A stretch of DNA of 64,000 nt from Bactericera cockerelli (GCA_024516035.1 CM044964.1:15918795-15982794); one strand, 5' to 3'; positions 21,341 through 32,545 are shown, counted from the stretch's first letter. Program-made: numbers and translations. Notes: a model not told the origin generated them from the sequence alone.

Positions 21341-21877
21341 ACATGAATTGATTTGAATTTGAACTTTCTTAAGATAATATGATCATTTTGTACTTTTGTC
21401 AATACACTGTATCTCGAAGAACTCTCTTCTCTCTCTCTCTCTGTTCCACATTACACACCCTTATATGATTGAGAAAAGGAGGGACAAGAGAGAGAACAAC
21501 AAATGAAAAATGTGGGTCAGAAAGCCCTGTGTAATATTCCAAGGGAAAAGGGGCGGAAGACAGGAAGGTGCTGAGGTAGGGCGTAGACAAGGGGGCGGGG
21601 TCATGAGAAAACATAAATATAAATGAAAGAATATATTATTGAAAGGGACTCAGGGGTCATCTGTTAGTGGGAGGGTCAGAGGTTGGAAAATCAGGATCCA
21701 TGTGTTATGTATGATCAAGTACAGGGTGCTAAGATAAGACAAGATCAGTGAATCGGATTTCTTCTGTACCTACTTTCGTTGTATCTGTGTATATTTTTGT
21801 ATCTGTGTATATAAAATAAAACTACAACTTAAGTTGTGAATATGTTATTAATAAAAATAATAAGATAAGAACATGAT
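21341..21877. other. Spacer without recognised features
   Basis: Includes a purine-rich part at 21470-21660. No gene recognised. Confidence 0.4.
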
Positions 21878-21975
21878 GTATTGGTGGAGCGTGGTTAAGG
21901 CGCTAGTCTGGTAATCCAGGTAGCATCGGAACCCGTTGGTTCGGATTCCCATTCAATGCATTAAATTTTCCTGAT
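21878..21975 (+). repeat. SINE C head, truncated
   Basis: GCGCTAGTCTGGTAATCCAG, GTAGCATCGG and GTTGGTTCGGATTCCC, ending soon after AATGCATTAAATTTTCCT. Confidence 0.75.
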
Positions 21976-22017
21976 AAAAAAATCCTAATATATTTGAGAA
22001 CATCCTATAGGTAAGTA

Positions 22018-22178
22018 AGTTAAGTTATCATATTTGTGTTAATCACTTTTGCGATATCACAACTACTCAAACTTGCTTTTAATAAATCTACGCTGAGACC
22101 GTAGGACTTGAACTACTGACGTCCAGGTTACAAGTCCGCCGACCTTATCGATCAAGCTACTGAGTCGACGGTAACCAC
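22018..22178 (-). repeat. SINE A, nearly full length
   Basis: Complement: TATCATATTTGTGTTAATCA, GCGATATCACAACTACTCAA, AATCTACGCTGAGACC, GGACTTGAACTACTG, CTTATCGATCAAGCTACTGA. Confidence 0.85.
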
Positions 22179-22449
22179 CTGTATAGTATATTTATAATAG
22201 GTAATAAATGTACATTCACAAAAAATCACAGCGAAAAAGAGGACTGCACTTTTGGTCCAAACATTCGGTGGCACATTTAGGAAGCGTGCATATTGGAATT
22301 AGTTCTTTTTACAGTTCTGTGCGGGAGTATCTTTCATAATAAAAAGGCACTGGTATTTAAAACCTTTAAGGCTGTAACTCTATCATAAGGTAGCGACTTT
22401 TCATTTGAACCTGCAGCACATTACGGAAAATTTGAAATGATAATATTGC

Positions 22450-22570
22450 AGAGAGAGAGAGAGAAAATAAAGTGAGAAGGAGACAGCGAAAATGAGAGAA
22501 AGACATAAGGATAGAAAATGAAAGAAATTAGTACAAATAAGAAAGGGAAGAGAAAGGAAAAAGAATTATA
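22450..22570. repeat. GA-rich tract
   Basis: GAGAGAGAGAGA followed by imperfect purine-rich sequence. Confidence 0.7.
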
Positions 22571-22574
22571 ACTA

Positions 22575-22728
22575 CATAAAAAGTTAAAGTTATCACATTA
22601 ACATGAAACCCACCGTGGGTTTCATGCATGGTGTCCAACGTTTTACTAAATCTACGCTGAAACCGGATCTTGAACCACCGACTTCCAGGTTACAAGTCCA
22701 CCACCTTATCCATCAAGCTACTGAGGTC
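22575..22728 (-). repeat. SINE A with internal insertion
   Basis: Head and boxes match SINE A (ATCTACGCTGAAACCGG, CACCACCTTATCCATCAAGC). The central tail is replaced by a small palindromic segment, ATGAAACCCACCGTGGGTTTCAT, at about 22602-22624. Confidence 0.75.
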
Positions 22729-23101
22729 AGCTATTTAATATAATCTACATAATATAACTCAATTCTTATAGGGAACTCGTTTTGTTTTTCTTGATGTTGC
22801 AAAACTAGCGATTTCCTTGAGGTTGTATACTCGGAAGTAAGAAAAAGATCTGACAAATCCCTCAGGATACATTTTCAGAGCTACTCCAAGACTCCCAGAC
22901 TCTGAACTTTCTTCTCCAAAGTTCACCCTGAACTAGTTTCTGGACAGTGGTGTGCAAAACAGGGTGGAAGGGCATGACTGGAACTTGCAGAGATATTCAT
23001 TTCTCTTCTTCACTCGTGCACGCTACCAGCTACCATCATTAATCATTATTACTCTGTTTGTGTACCCTCCTACAGGGTGGTATAGGATAATAATGAATCT
23101 C
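22729..23101. other. Spacer without recognised features
   Basis: No element or gene recognised. Confidence 0.4.
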
Positions 23102-23248
23102 GTAACCGACCTCAGTAGCTTGATCGATAAGGCGGCAGACTTGAACCTGGAGGTCGGTGGTTCAAGTCCCGGTTTCAGCGTAGATTTAGTAAAGCGAGTT
23201 TGAGTAGTTGTGACATCACGAAAGTGATTAACACAAATATGATAATAA
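23102..23248 (+). repeat. SINE A, nearly full length
   Basis: ACCGACCTCAGTAGCTTGAT, GGAGGTCGGTGG, TTCAAGTCCCGGTTTCAGCG, GTTTGAGTAGTTGTGACATC, ACGAAAGTGATTAACACAAA and TATGATAATAA. One base of the anticodon arm is missing. Confidence 0.9.
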
Positions 23249-24159
23249 AAAAACCTTGCGTACCCACTGATGTCTATTATCAGAGCTGTGTCAATAAGAA
23301 TAAGGGGTAGAGGAAGAAAGTGCGGGGTGTTGAATGTGACAAATGGGGCGGGAATGTTTAATATATGAAAGTTGTTACAAAATGAAAAAATAAAAATAAA
23401 ATCTTCACTTCACTTGAGAAAAAGAATTTCAATAGAATGCCTGAATAGATAATCTCCAATATTTCATTGTATCCCGTTCTCATGTTATGGTAAATCGTCA
23501 AATGGGAACGCAGAACAAGAAATTAAATTCCAAAGTAACCACTTTCCCGTCCACCCTGTATTCATAAGGAAAAACTTTAGCTATGAAAAACAAACACTGG
23601 GAGAATGAAGGGATTAAGGAAGCTCCGCTAAGAGAAGAAAACAAAAGGAGCAGAAAAAAAGAAACTAAGTTACGAAAGAAAACGGAAATCCAAAGTTTTT
23701 TCTTTGCAGAAAAAGACAAACTCTAAAGAAGAAGAAGATTACAGAGCGGTGCACTCTTGAGTCGTATTCGACCCATGCTGTATCGTACGATACGAGATAC
23801 GACAGATCTTAATCGTAATTGACTATTTGTGCATCTATGCTGTGACGTAGTGAATAGATGTGTTTTTCACAGGGGTTGGGTCAAAGACACTTAAATTCAC
23901 CCTCATAAATCCATCTCCCTTGACACTCAAAATGTCGACCCCCACGGTACGAACTCTGTTAATAGAACGATCTAGCCACATATTACTAAGCTGTTCAAAT
24001 AATTAAGCACATTACGAGCTAATTATTATTGAATAAATATAAACACTCTGAGCCATTCAAGAATTTTTCCATATTATGTTCTGTTCCACATTGTTGGCTC
24101 GCTTTACAGGGTTGGCGTTTTGAAGAACATTTTTCCGTTAAAGCAAGATGCTCTTCAAA
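23249..24159. other. Spacer without recognised features
   Basis: Includes an imperfect palindrome, ATCGTACGATACGAGATACGA, at about 23782. A 73-residue minus-strand frame (23498-23719) has no recognised domain. Confidence 0.4.
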
Positions 24160-24338
24160 ACGCCTATTAATGCTTAAAGCATTTTCTACCACCTAAGCAT
24201 CAGAGTCTCATTATAAAGTGGTCATTTACTCAAATTCATGAGGAAAAAATCATTCATTGGGTGGGATTTGAACCAACGGATCATTACGCTACCTGGATTA
24301 CCAGACTAGCACCTTAACCACTTGACTACCAATTCATA
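24160..24338 (-). repeat. SINE C
   Basis: Complement: AATGCTTAAAGCATTTTC stem-loop, TCATTATAAAGTGGTCATTT core, GGGATTTGAACCAACGGATC, CACTTGACTACCAATTCAT. The terminal trinucleotide repeat is missing. Confidence 0.8.
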
Positions 24339-24415
24339 AGAAGAAGGTAAATTATAGCTAGGTCCTGGTTTCAATGATGAACCGTGACTTCTACTAAATT
24401 CATTCCTAAATTCTG

Positions 24416-24691
24416 TTTTTTTTTTTTTTTTTTTTTTTTTTAAGTGGGGTTTAACGTCGCTTTCAACTGCCATGGTCATATCACGACGGGGGTTCTACCC
24501 TCCATTCGCAGGAAACTCACAAACCTGCTACTCACATTGACCTCACCCAGCCTGAGTGGGGCCGGGAAAAGCCAGCGTCACGAGAATTAGAATTTGAATG
24601 GTCACCCATCCAAGTCTTAACCTCGCTGGATGTCGCTTAACTTCGGTGTTCTGAAGGGAACCGGTGTATTCAACATGCCATCGACGCTGGC
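24416..24691 (-). mobile_element. 5S-derived SINE (D), complete, with TSD
   Basis: Same element as 18046-18313; by eye the two bodies differ at one position (TTTTACC versus TTCTACC). The poly(A) appears as 26 T at 24416-24441. CTAAATTCTGTTTT flanks it at 24406 and 24691, a 13-14 bp target-site duplication. Near identity with an intact tail indicates recent insertion. Confidence 0.92.
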
Positions 24692-24727
24692 TAAATTCTG
24701 TTTTCTCCAACAATTTTCAGCTCCCCT

Positions 24728-24785
24728 CAGGTAGTATAGATAAGGTGGCGGAGTCTCGAGGTCCGGGGTTCGAGTCCTTATTTCC
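24728..24785 (+). repeat. SINE A head fragment
   Basis: AGGTAGTATAGATAAGGTGG, GAGTCTCGAGGTCCGG and GGTTCGAGTCC. Confidence 0.5.
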
Positions 24786-24814
24786 CTAAGAATGGAAAAA
24801 AAATTAACAAGGCT

Positions 24815-24960
24815 GGATTGATTAACACTTGTGGAATCACCTTTGTGATATCACAACTACTCAAACTTGCTTTACTAAATCTTTGCTGAAACCGGCACTT
24901 GAACCACCAATCCCTGGTTACAATTCCGCCGCCTTATCGATCAAGCTACTAAGGTCGGTC
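24815..24960 (-). repeat. SINE A, nearly full length
   Basis: Complement: GATTAACACTTGTGGAATC, GTGATATCACAACTACTCAA, GCTGAAACCGGCACTTGAAC, CTTATCGATCAAGCTACTAA. Confidence 0.85.
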
Positions 24961-25312
24961 GATATCACAAACATAATAACATTGATGTAACACTCCATTG
25001 ATATTTCATTGACCCTATTGGTAAGAAAACTCCATTCTATATTATGACTGTATTTTTCACTTAAGTAGGTACCCCATTTCACAAGACATTATTTAAAACA
25101 CCATTACAGCCGCTTGGCGCCCTATTGCGTCTTGTGTCCAATATATTATATCATGTCCGTATTTCACACTATTCCCATTTTACAAACTTCATCAGCTATT
25201 TTATAAAATCCGATAGCTTAAAATCCCCATTAGCTCACTAATTGAATAAACCATGAGGATGAAAACTCATCCATCAAACTCGTCCCTTTTATCTTTCATC
25301 TTTCAATATCCT

Positions 25313-25760
25313 ACCCTCTCTCTCTCTCTCTACCTCTTTCTCTCCCTCTCTCTCTTCCTCTCTCTTTCTCTCCCTCTTTCCTCTTTGTCTCTCTATTTCT
25401 CTTCACTCCTGTAATTATCGTTTCTATCTCTCTCTTTCTCTCCTCTCTCCCTCCCACTCTCTCTCTCTCCCTCCCACTCAATCCCTCTATCTCTCTCTTT
25501 CCCTTCAACTCTATTCCTCTCTCTCTCCCTCGCTCACTCTCCCTCTCTCTTCTCTCTTTCTCTCTCTCTCCTCTCTGTCTCTCTTTTACTTCAATCCTGT
25601 AATTATCGTAGCTCTCTCTCTTTTTCTCTAATTCTCTTCACACCTATATGTATTTTATCCAATTTCTCTCACTTTGTCTTTTATCCTGTAACTATCCTTC
25701 TTTCCCTCTCTTTCTTTCTCATTTCACTTTTCTTTTCTGTATCCGTCTCTTTTTATTATT
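25313..25760. repeat. (CT)n-rich block
   Basis: Long polypyrimidine tract on the plus strand, mainly TCTCTC with CCCT words. GTAATTATCG occurs at about 25411 and 25600, so part of the block may be an internal duplication of roughly 190 bp. Confidence 0.9.
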
Positions 25761-25825
25761 ACCTTCACTCTTTAGTTTTTTCTACTCATACTAATATTCT
25801 CTCTTTTTTAATTTATTTTTTAAAA

Positions 25826-26000
25826 GGCAGTTGTGTCCGGAACCGCTTTCGCATTACTTCAGGGCACTTTACCTTTACATTCATGCCATTCCGGAATCGG
25901 AAAAACTCGATTAGAATTTTCCGCTCCGGCGGAATTCGACCCGCAATCTCCGGGTCATCAACCAATGCTCTTAACCACTGAGAAACGGAGGTCGGCCGTT
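25826..26000 (-). repeat. tRNA-derived SINE, other family
   Basis: Minus-strand tRNA-like head: GACCTCCGTTTCTCAGTGG, then GGTCGAATTCCGCCGG-type B box (seen on + as GAATTCGACCCGCAATC). GGAATCGGAAAAACTCG and GCATTACTTCAGGGCAC follow. It does not match A, B or C elsewhere in the window. Confidence 0.55.
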
Positions 26001-26869
26001 TCTATTTATGTATTTATTTCTGTGCATTTCTCACGAATTACGACTAATTTTTTTGTCATTATTATTATTATCAAACAAATTCAATCAAGTTTATTTACAG
26101 TAAGAATATACAGAGTTTCCCAGGAACAGATGCAAATTTATAAGGGAAACAAAATTTGATTAAGAGAAGTGCTAATACTAATAAGTAATAAGATATTCTC
26201 TTCCACAGCACCCTTGATAGATAAAATAAACTAGTGTGTTGACCCAGTACCTAATTGGGAAGTATTGTGTCACTTCTCGCCCATCAGAGGGGAGGCAATA
26301 TTACGGGATAGGCAGGCTACAACACAGACCACAAGCGTCTACAGTACCTCCTGTTTCATGGCTACGAAATAAAAAAGGCTGTGAAACACTCATCATTTAA
26401 TAAAAAAAAAAACGACTTGCCTTATCACTCGAAAATAAGTCAAATTTTGCCACTGGTGACTCAACGGTAACAGTTAGCGAAAAATCTGGTCGAATTCGTA
26501 AATTTTCATTTCTTCTCTTATCCCACATGTTTAATTTCTTTTTCCTTCTTATTTCGTACTAGAAACTCAGAAGAAAATAATACAACAAGAAATATCAACA
26601 TTTTACCGGATACAACTTTATTCTCATTCAAACTTATTATTCTAATCCCAAAGTCAACATTTTGCTACCTCACAGTTGCACCCCCATTTTCTCTGTAAAG
26701 AATAATCAAGAATTCAAATGAACTCTATCATTCATTTCATCAACTTTTTATCAATTTAAATTTTCTTCCGTCAAAAGCTAAAAATACCAAAATATGACGT
26801 TCATGAAGAATGATGAGATTCAACTACATCTATGTTATTTTCTGTAAATAAAGGAAGAAACCATGATTG
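26001..26869. other. AT-rich spacer
   Basis: No coding or element end recognised. Confidence 0.4.
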
Positions 26870-27085
26870 CTGAAAGTAAGCAACGTGCAGTGTGGTGAGG
26901 ACATGGATTGGTGACCATTCCTCTTTCTAATCCCATCCATGGACATAATTTTTTTTATACAAATTTACGGTTCAACACATGTGTATGGCAACCCATGTGT
27001 ACATCATGCGGCAATCCACGGTCTACTGGCTATTCCCGGCCCTACTCAGGCTGGGATGTTTGCCCAGCAAACGGAGGGTAAAAAC
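26870..27085 (+). repeat. 5S-derived SINE (D), subfamily II
   Basis: CTGAAAGTAAGCAACGTGCA, GAGGACATGGATTGGTGACC, AATCCACGGTCTACTGGC and CTATTCCCGGCCCTACTCAG, then GCAAACGGAGGGTAAAAACT. About 60 bp of foreign sequence with a CATGTGTATGGCAACCCATG palindrome lies in the middle. Confidence 0.65.
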
Positions 27086-27473
27086 TCCGTCGTTATAGAA
27101 TGACCAATTTTGATCATAATAATTTTGAGAAAATTTCCCGTTGAAATGATTTCAACTCAATATTTCTTGGTAGATACTATGATGATACCAGAAACAGATT
27201 TTTCGGCTCGATTTTTTTTTTCTGATCCCCTAATCTGCCCTCATGTGAGTGCATCCCCTGATATTAATTTTCAGCGGAACGTTTCATACATACATGAGGA
27301 ACCATTTAGTTCATTCATGTGTATGATTAGCCCATTTACCCAGAGCGGCACATATGTGGGAAATTGATTATGCCTATCAAAGCCAGGCCCATGGGTAATT
27401 TGCTTCCCACTCTCCTCCCCTCCATGTTACTCTTCCACCTTCTCTACCTCCTTCTCTTCCTCATCTTTCTCCT
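27086..27473. other. Spacer without recognised features
   Basis: A 85-residue open frame (27110-27367) shows no domain. No element seen. Confidence 0.35.
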
Positions 27474-27560
27474 TCTCGTGTGAGAGAGAAAGAGAGAAAG
27501 AAGAAGAGAATGAGAGGGGTAGAGATTGAGAGAAAGAAAAGGAGAGAGAGAAAGGAAGAG
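27474..27560. repeat. GA-rich tract
   Basis: GAGAGAAAGAGAGAAAGAAG and similar, next to a CT-rich stretch at 27395-27475, so the polypyrimidine strand switches here. Confidence 0.8.
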
Positions 27561-27599
27561 TGTGTTGTATAGGATTGTTTGCAAATTATTTTGTCAGCA

Positions 27600-28017
27600 T
27601 ATTTTTTTTTTAATTTGGGTTTAACGGGTCCATTTCGCCAGCACCACCACCTTTAAAATGTAATGTTTTTTTTACATGGCTAATTTGTGCTTATTGAAAT
27701 GGGCGTAGCGCCCTTATCGTTGAAGCACAAAATTCGGGGTTTGAAGCACAAATTAGCACAAAATAAGCACAAATTAGCCATGTAAAAAAAACATTACATT
27801 TTAAAGGTGGTGGTGCTGGCGAAATGGACCCGGGTTTAACGTCGTTTTCAACTGCATGGTATCACGGTGGAGGTGTTACCCTCCATTCGCAGGAAACTCA
27901 CAAACCTGCTACCCACATTAAACTCACCCTGGGTTGAGCCGGAATGCCAGCATCACAAAGTCTTCACCTCGCTGGACGTTGCTTAATTTCGGTGATCTTA
28001 CGGGAACCGGTGCATTA
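27600..28017 (-). repeat. 5S-derived SINE (D) split by a MITE
   Basis: The poly(A) end and AATTTGGGTTTAAC are separated from GTCGTTTTCAACTGCATGG by a 206-bp element plus one extra 9-bp target copy. The 5S head lies at the right: TCTTCACCTCGCTGGACG, TTGCTTAATTTCGGTGATC, CCGGTGCATTA. Confidence 0.85.
27626..27831. mobile_element. 206-bp foldback MITE with perfect 70-bp arms
   Basis: It starts GGGTCCATTTCGCCAGCACC and ends with the exact complement. The arms pair without mismatch for 70 bases each, through the run of eight T and GGCTAATTTGTGCTTATT. The centre is about 66 bp with GGGCGTAGCGCCC. GGGTTTAAC is duplicated on both sides (27617-27625 and 27832-27840), a 9-bp TSD that suits Mutator-like elements. 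It has no coding capacity. Confidence 0.93.
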
Positions 28018-28020
28018 GTA

Positions 28021-28724
28021 TATTTCACTTAAAAGCTAAATACATAATTATACTGTTGTATAATATGCAGTATACGATAAGGAAAGGATCTCTCTTCTGG
28101 AATATGAGGGAGATGGAAATATTAAAGTAGGGAAAAGTTTCTAATATTAGAAATTTCTCGGAAGTAAAAAGATTAGAAAACACTGCGAATGAAGAGGAGA
28201 AGAAGAAATGCAGATAGATTATGGAGGTTATATAGAAATCAAGTTTGAAAGAGAATTTGAAAGTTACTATCGCTGAGCATTACATAGTTCAATTTTATAT
28301 TATGTTATTTTAAGAAGAGATAGAAAAATGAATGAAGATACAGAGATAGAGAGATGGAGAGAAAAAGAGAGAAAGAGAAATTTATTACTTGAAATATAAT
28401 TATGCATGATAGGAACATTATTATAAAATCTCCAAATTTAGAAAGCACCTTGGAAATTGAACATTAAAAGCCAACAGCTGTAATCCTTTGAATCTACAAC
28501 ATAATAAAATTTCTTCGAGGTGCTATTTTTCATTTTCTCTTTCAAACCTAATTTCAAATTGCATTTTTTTCTGCTTTTTCAACAAGAAAAGCAATCTTAA
28601 CTTTTGAAACTCATATCCTAAGCCCACGCACAGAATACATATTGTTTGCGGTGTGGATTCTTACTTCCTCCTCTTCCTACGTCCTGGGGTTTAGTGGATT
28701 CAGGATTTTCGAATAGGATTTTTA
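28021..28724. other. AT-rich spacer
   Basis: Contains the palindrome TTTCTAATATTAGAAATTTC at 28137, also found near 1950 and 55182, and a GA-rich stretch at 28318-28385. No gene seen. Confidence 0.4.
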
Positions 28725-28866
28725 GGGGCCAAAATATCAAATAGGAATCAATTTCAAATGCGCCAGTCTGTCCTTCAAGTCGGGATATTGTGTGCTGTGA
28801 TTGGTTGGAACCCCATGTGAGGAAGTCTGACTTATCTCAATTTTTATCGGGTTTAAAATTCGGCCC
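28725..28866. mobile_element. PIF/Harbinger-like MITE, diverged
   Basis: GGGGCCAAAATATCAAATAGG at the left and GGTTTAAAATTCGGCCC at the right are imperfect inverted ends. TGTGATTGGTTGGAA inside matches the CCAATCA block of the family. TTA precedes and TAA follows. Confidence 0.55.
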
Positions 28867-29964
28867 TAAGTCGCCTGTATGCAGCAATTTGGTCCCTTTC
28901 ATTACCAAATTTTGGAAACCGTTGTTTTTGAAAATAATGACCTGAGAGGTGTTAAGAATGCATAACTTCAATTCTATTTTGGAAAAATGTTTTCAAGATA
29001 GGGTCTTGTAAACAAATTAAAAAAAAAAACCCATCTCAGATCCTTACTTACAAGTAAAATCGATTTCCAAAATTTGTAACATAGATCATTTTTCGAGACA
29101 CGCATTCAATTATTATTCTTTGACCACTTGGCAAAACCACTTAAGTTATGGGCTTAACCTTTGTTTGTGACTCCACTAGTTTATATTGTTTGTCTGGTTC
29201 GACCAACCCTTTTCACTTGAAACACAGACCCATGCACAATGCTGATGCGAAATTTTTATCGGATATAATTTTCACAACAACAACAAAAAAATCCTGCAAA
29301 AATATGACTTTGCCCAAAAAAGTACTTGAAAGTTAAGCAAGAAAGTAAAATTAAGTAAGAAAAGCGAAGGAAATTAAAAGTTTACCCGGGCACTCCCAAA
29401 GCATGGAAGAGTAATGAGTTTATTATGAGAAACTTACACAAAGAAGCATGAAATCAAATTAGCCAGAAAGAGAGAGATCAAAGTTGAGAGAAATTTTATG
29501 AGAAAGAAAAAAAGGAAACAGAGGGAGAGAGAGATGGAAAAGATAAGAAAATAGAGAGAGAGAGAACTATTGAACTCTAGAGTTTTTTATGCATACAATT
29601 TTAATAAGAATTATTATAAGACCCGTGTATTTTTTAACTTTAGCCGTCACAGGAGAATTACCTACATTCGTTACAAATTTCACCAACAGAAGTTATTACT
29701 TTCGGGTTGGGTTGGCTTTCCCTTGAAATCTGATTATCCAAAAAAAAACCCACCAAAATAAAATTGATGACTTCAATGAACTTTGTAAACGAACCCTTAG
29801 GTAATACAGAGTTTAAGTTCATACGAATGAATGATATAAATAAATATGTCAGAACCACGTAACTGTGTATACTGAGCTTATGAATAAGCATGCAGCTATA
29901 CAAGCTCCATAAGTTCAGGACAGGATGCAAGTGAAAGTTATAGGGCGGACACCACGTGAGCTGT
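28867..29964. other. Spacer without recognised features
   Basis: GA-rich patches at 29465-29575. Open frames at 29148-29336 and 29570-29761 lack any recognisable domain. Confidence 0.4.
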
Positions 29965-30385
29965 GTCACGTCACACTGGCCGCTATAATCAACATCGCGT
30001 TGCCATGGTAACCTCATTGCGTACGCAAAGTGTTTATTAAATGTACTAGCACGGAATGTTTCCGCAGCGACAGAGGATTTGAACTGTGTTGCTCTACGCT
30101 GGCCAATGTAATCAATTTTGGGTTGCCATGGTTACCTCTTTGTGTAGAAAAAGTGTTTACTTCATGAACAAGCTCAAGGAAGTTTACCTTAGCAACAGAG
30201 TTTTTGAGCTAATGTTGCTTCACAATGGTCGCTAGAATAAACATCACGTTGCCATGTTAATGGCACGTTTATGAAATGTGTAAGCTCAAGGAACGCTTCG
30301 ATAGCGACAGAGTTTTCGAGATAGATATATTACATATATGTAATTTCACACTGTTCTTTATTGTGTACGTAAAGTGTTTATTAAA
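29965..30385 (+). repeat. About 125-bp tandem repeat with X-box-like palindromes
   Basis: Three diverged units and part of a fourth. Each unit has ATAATCAACATC-type sequence, a GTTGCCATGG palindrome, AAAGTGTTTA, and GCGACAGAG. GTTGCCATGGTAAC at 29999 is a perfect RFX X-box (GTNRCC-N2-RGYAAC). Related palindromes at 30122 and 30248 are degraded. Spacing is 123 and 126 bp. Confidence 0.8.
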
Positions 30386-31015
30386 ATATATGAAAGATTA
30401 AGGTATTTTTTTACTCCGATTCTAAAGAATAGTTATTAAAAAAATATGAAATCCACTGATTTCATGAAATACTCGCACATACTGTGGGCCTGATATTTTT
30501 CACTATATTTTACGGCGATGCCTTGTCTCTGAGAAGAGAACCTCAGAACACCACTTGTTATTTCTAAGACCTGAACATATGGCAATCTCTATAAATGTCT
30601 CCATTGTTTTGAAATCTGGAATGCGTTATTGCAATAAAATAACACGTATTATGTTCCACACTAATTAACAGGTGGTTTGCATACTGGATTGCGATTAGGT
30701 TTATTAACCATGCATCAAGTAAAATGATGAAAATTGCGGTTGCAACAGCACATATACTCATATACCTTGTGCATAATTTATCATCTTATCATGATGCTTA
30801 TGCATTATTGGAATGTGTAACTGCTCTAATAATACTGTATAGGAAATGTAGATAAAATTAGATTTTGCCAATTTTGCAAATATTCTTCTAATTTCCTTAA
30901 AGCGTGCAAATATGTTATCATTATTATTATTATTTTGTACATGAAAGATATCGATCGGAGGTTTTGTGTTCGTCTTACTGCCCTATATTTGGAGTTCATG
31001 TACTTTTTGTGAACG
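30386..31015. other. Spacer without recognised features
   Basis: AT-rich, with (ATT)n at about 30918. No gene seen. Confidence 0.4.
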
Positions 31016-31092
31016 CAACCGATCTCAGTAGCTTGATCGATAAGGCAGCGGACTTGTTACCTGGAGGTTGGTTGTTCGAGTACCAAATTCGA
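31016..31092 (+). repeat. SINE A head
   Basis: CGATCTCAGTAGCTTGATCG, CGGACTTGTTACCTGGAGG and GTTCGAGTACC. The tail is missing. Confidence 0.75.
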
Positions 31093-31359
31093 TAAAAAAA
31101 ATTAGCATTTTAGCAGTTAAACACAATTATGAAAATACTATTAAACAATGCATAGAAGACTTGAACCTATGACTCTTTCACTAAAACACGTACTCAACCA
31201 AAGTAAACATGTTCAAGTCAAAAATACCTATGCTAGAGTTTCTGTGCTTTCAGGTTTTGTGGTTTCGTAGGTAATTTATCTTTTGTATCCACCAATTTTA
31301 TTGCTCTCTGTGTTGTAGTACGTATTTCCACCATGTCCCATTTTTCAACCTCATCAATC

Positions 31360-31649
31360 ACTTTCTCTTTCCTTCTCTCTCTCTCTTTCTCGTTCCCTCT
31401 CTCTCTCTCTCTCTCTCTTTCCCTCTCTCTCTCTTTCTTCCTCTTTCACTTTACCTCTCTCTGTCTTTTTCTTGCTCTTCCTTTTTCTCTTTCCCTCTCT
31501 CTGTCTCTTTCTTGCTCTTCCTCTTTCTCTTTCCTCTCTCTCACTTTCTCTTTCTCTCTCTCTCTCTGTTTCCCTCTCTCTCTTTCTTCCTCTTTCTCTC
31601 TCTCTTTCACACTTTCTCTCTCCCTTTCCCTCTCTCTCTTTCCCTTTTT

Positions 31650-31682
<33 letters not shown>

Positions 31683-32080
31683 TTCTTTCTCTTTTACTCT
31701 CTCTTGCTCTTGCTCTTTCTCTTTTTCTCTCTCTTTTTCCCTCTTTTCCTCCCTTTCTCTCTATTTATCTTTCTCTTACTCTTTCCCTCTCTCTTTCTTA
31801 TTTTCTCTATCTTTGTACTTCCTCACTTTTCACCACTCATCTGTTCTTCTTCCTTTTTTCCTCTATCTCATTATCTCTCCCCATAGTGATTCTCACCTTA
31901 TTTTTTATCATTAGCCTTCTGATACTTATTTTCTCTCACTTTCTTTATCTCCCTTTCTTTTTCTCTCAGTTTTTTTCTCGTTTCTTTCTTCTCTTTCTGA
32001 CGACATTTTTACAGCACTCTGCTTCTTGTCCTTCTCTCCCTTTTTTTTCTCTCTTTATCCTCTTTCTCTCTCCCACCCAC
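31360..32080. repeat. (CT)n-rich block, about 0.7 kb
   Basis: Polypyrimidine sequence of CTCTCTCT, TTTCTC and CTTCCTC words. All three plus-strand frames are open for 120 to 211 residues and consist of Ser, Leu and Phe; they are artefacts of the repeat. Confidence 0.95.
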
Positions 32081-32454
32081 TCTTTTGAAGTGTCAATTTT
32101 TCGCTGACTCAGCATGAACTTGAGCAGAATATCTTATTAATAATTTTAATACTATTCAGATACTGCTGCTACTACAACTAGTGCTTCATTCCAAAAGAAG
32201 CAGATGTGAGGGAGAGAGAGAGAGAGAGATTGAGGGACCGTAAGAAGTGTATTGAATGATTTTTAATTGTGGTGAAGCCCAAGGCCTCTTCATAATTTTT
32301 GTGGGTAGCGCAGGATTACTAAGAGCCTTCTTCACTTCACATTAATTTCTTTTTACTCTGGTAATGTCGCCACTAGTCGTTACTCATACAAGTAACTACT
32401 CATTTTTCTTCATGAGGTATGAGTGGACCCCGAACAATCCGAACATCCAAGTAC
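32081..32454. other. Spacer without recognised features
   Basis: A short GA run at 32212-32230. No gene seen. Confidence 0.4.
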
Positions 32455-32545
32455 AGAGCAGAAAAATACCTGCCCCGCTGGGGATCGAACTCAGGTCACC
32501 ATGTGTACAATGCCTAGCGCGAACTCACTCGGCAACGGTTACTAG
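32455..32545 (-). repeat. tRNA-like fragment
   Basis: GCTGGGGATCGAACTCAGG and ACTCACTCGGCAACGG read as the complement of B and A box regions of another tRNA-derived family. Confidence 0.45.

Noticed and set aside
31333..32107. Three overlapping open frames of 124-211 residues
   Set aside because: They are made of Ser, Leu and Phe only because the DNA is (CT)n; all frames are open at once and no domain is present.
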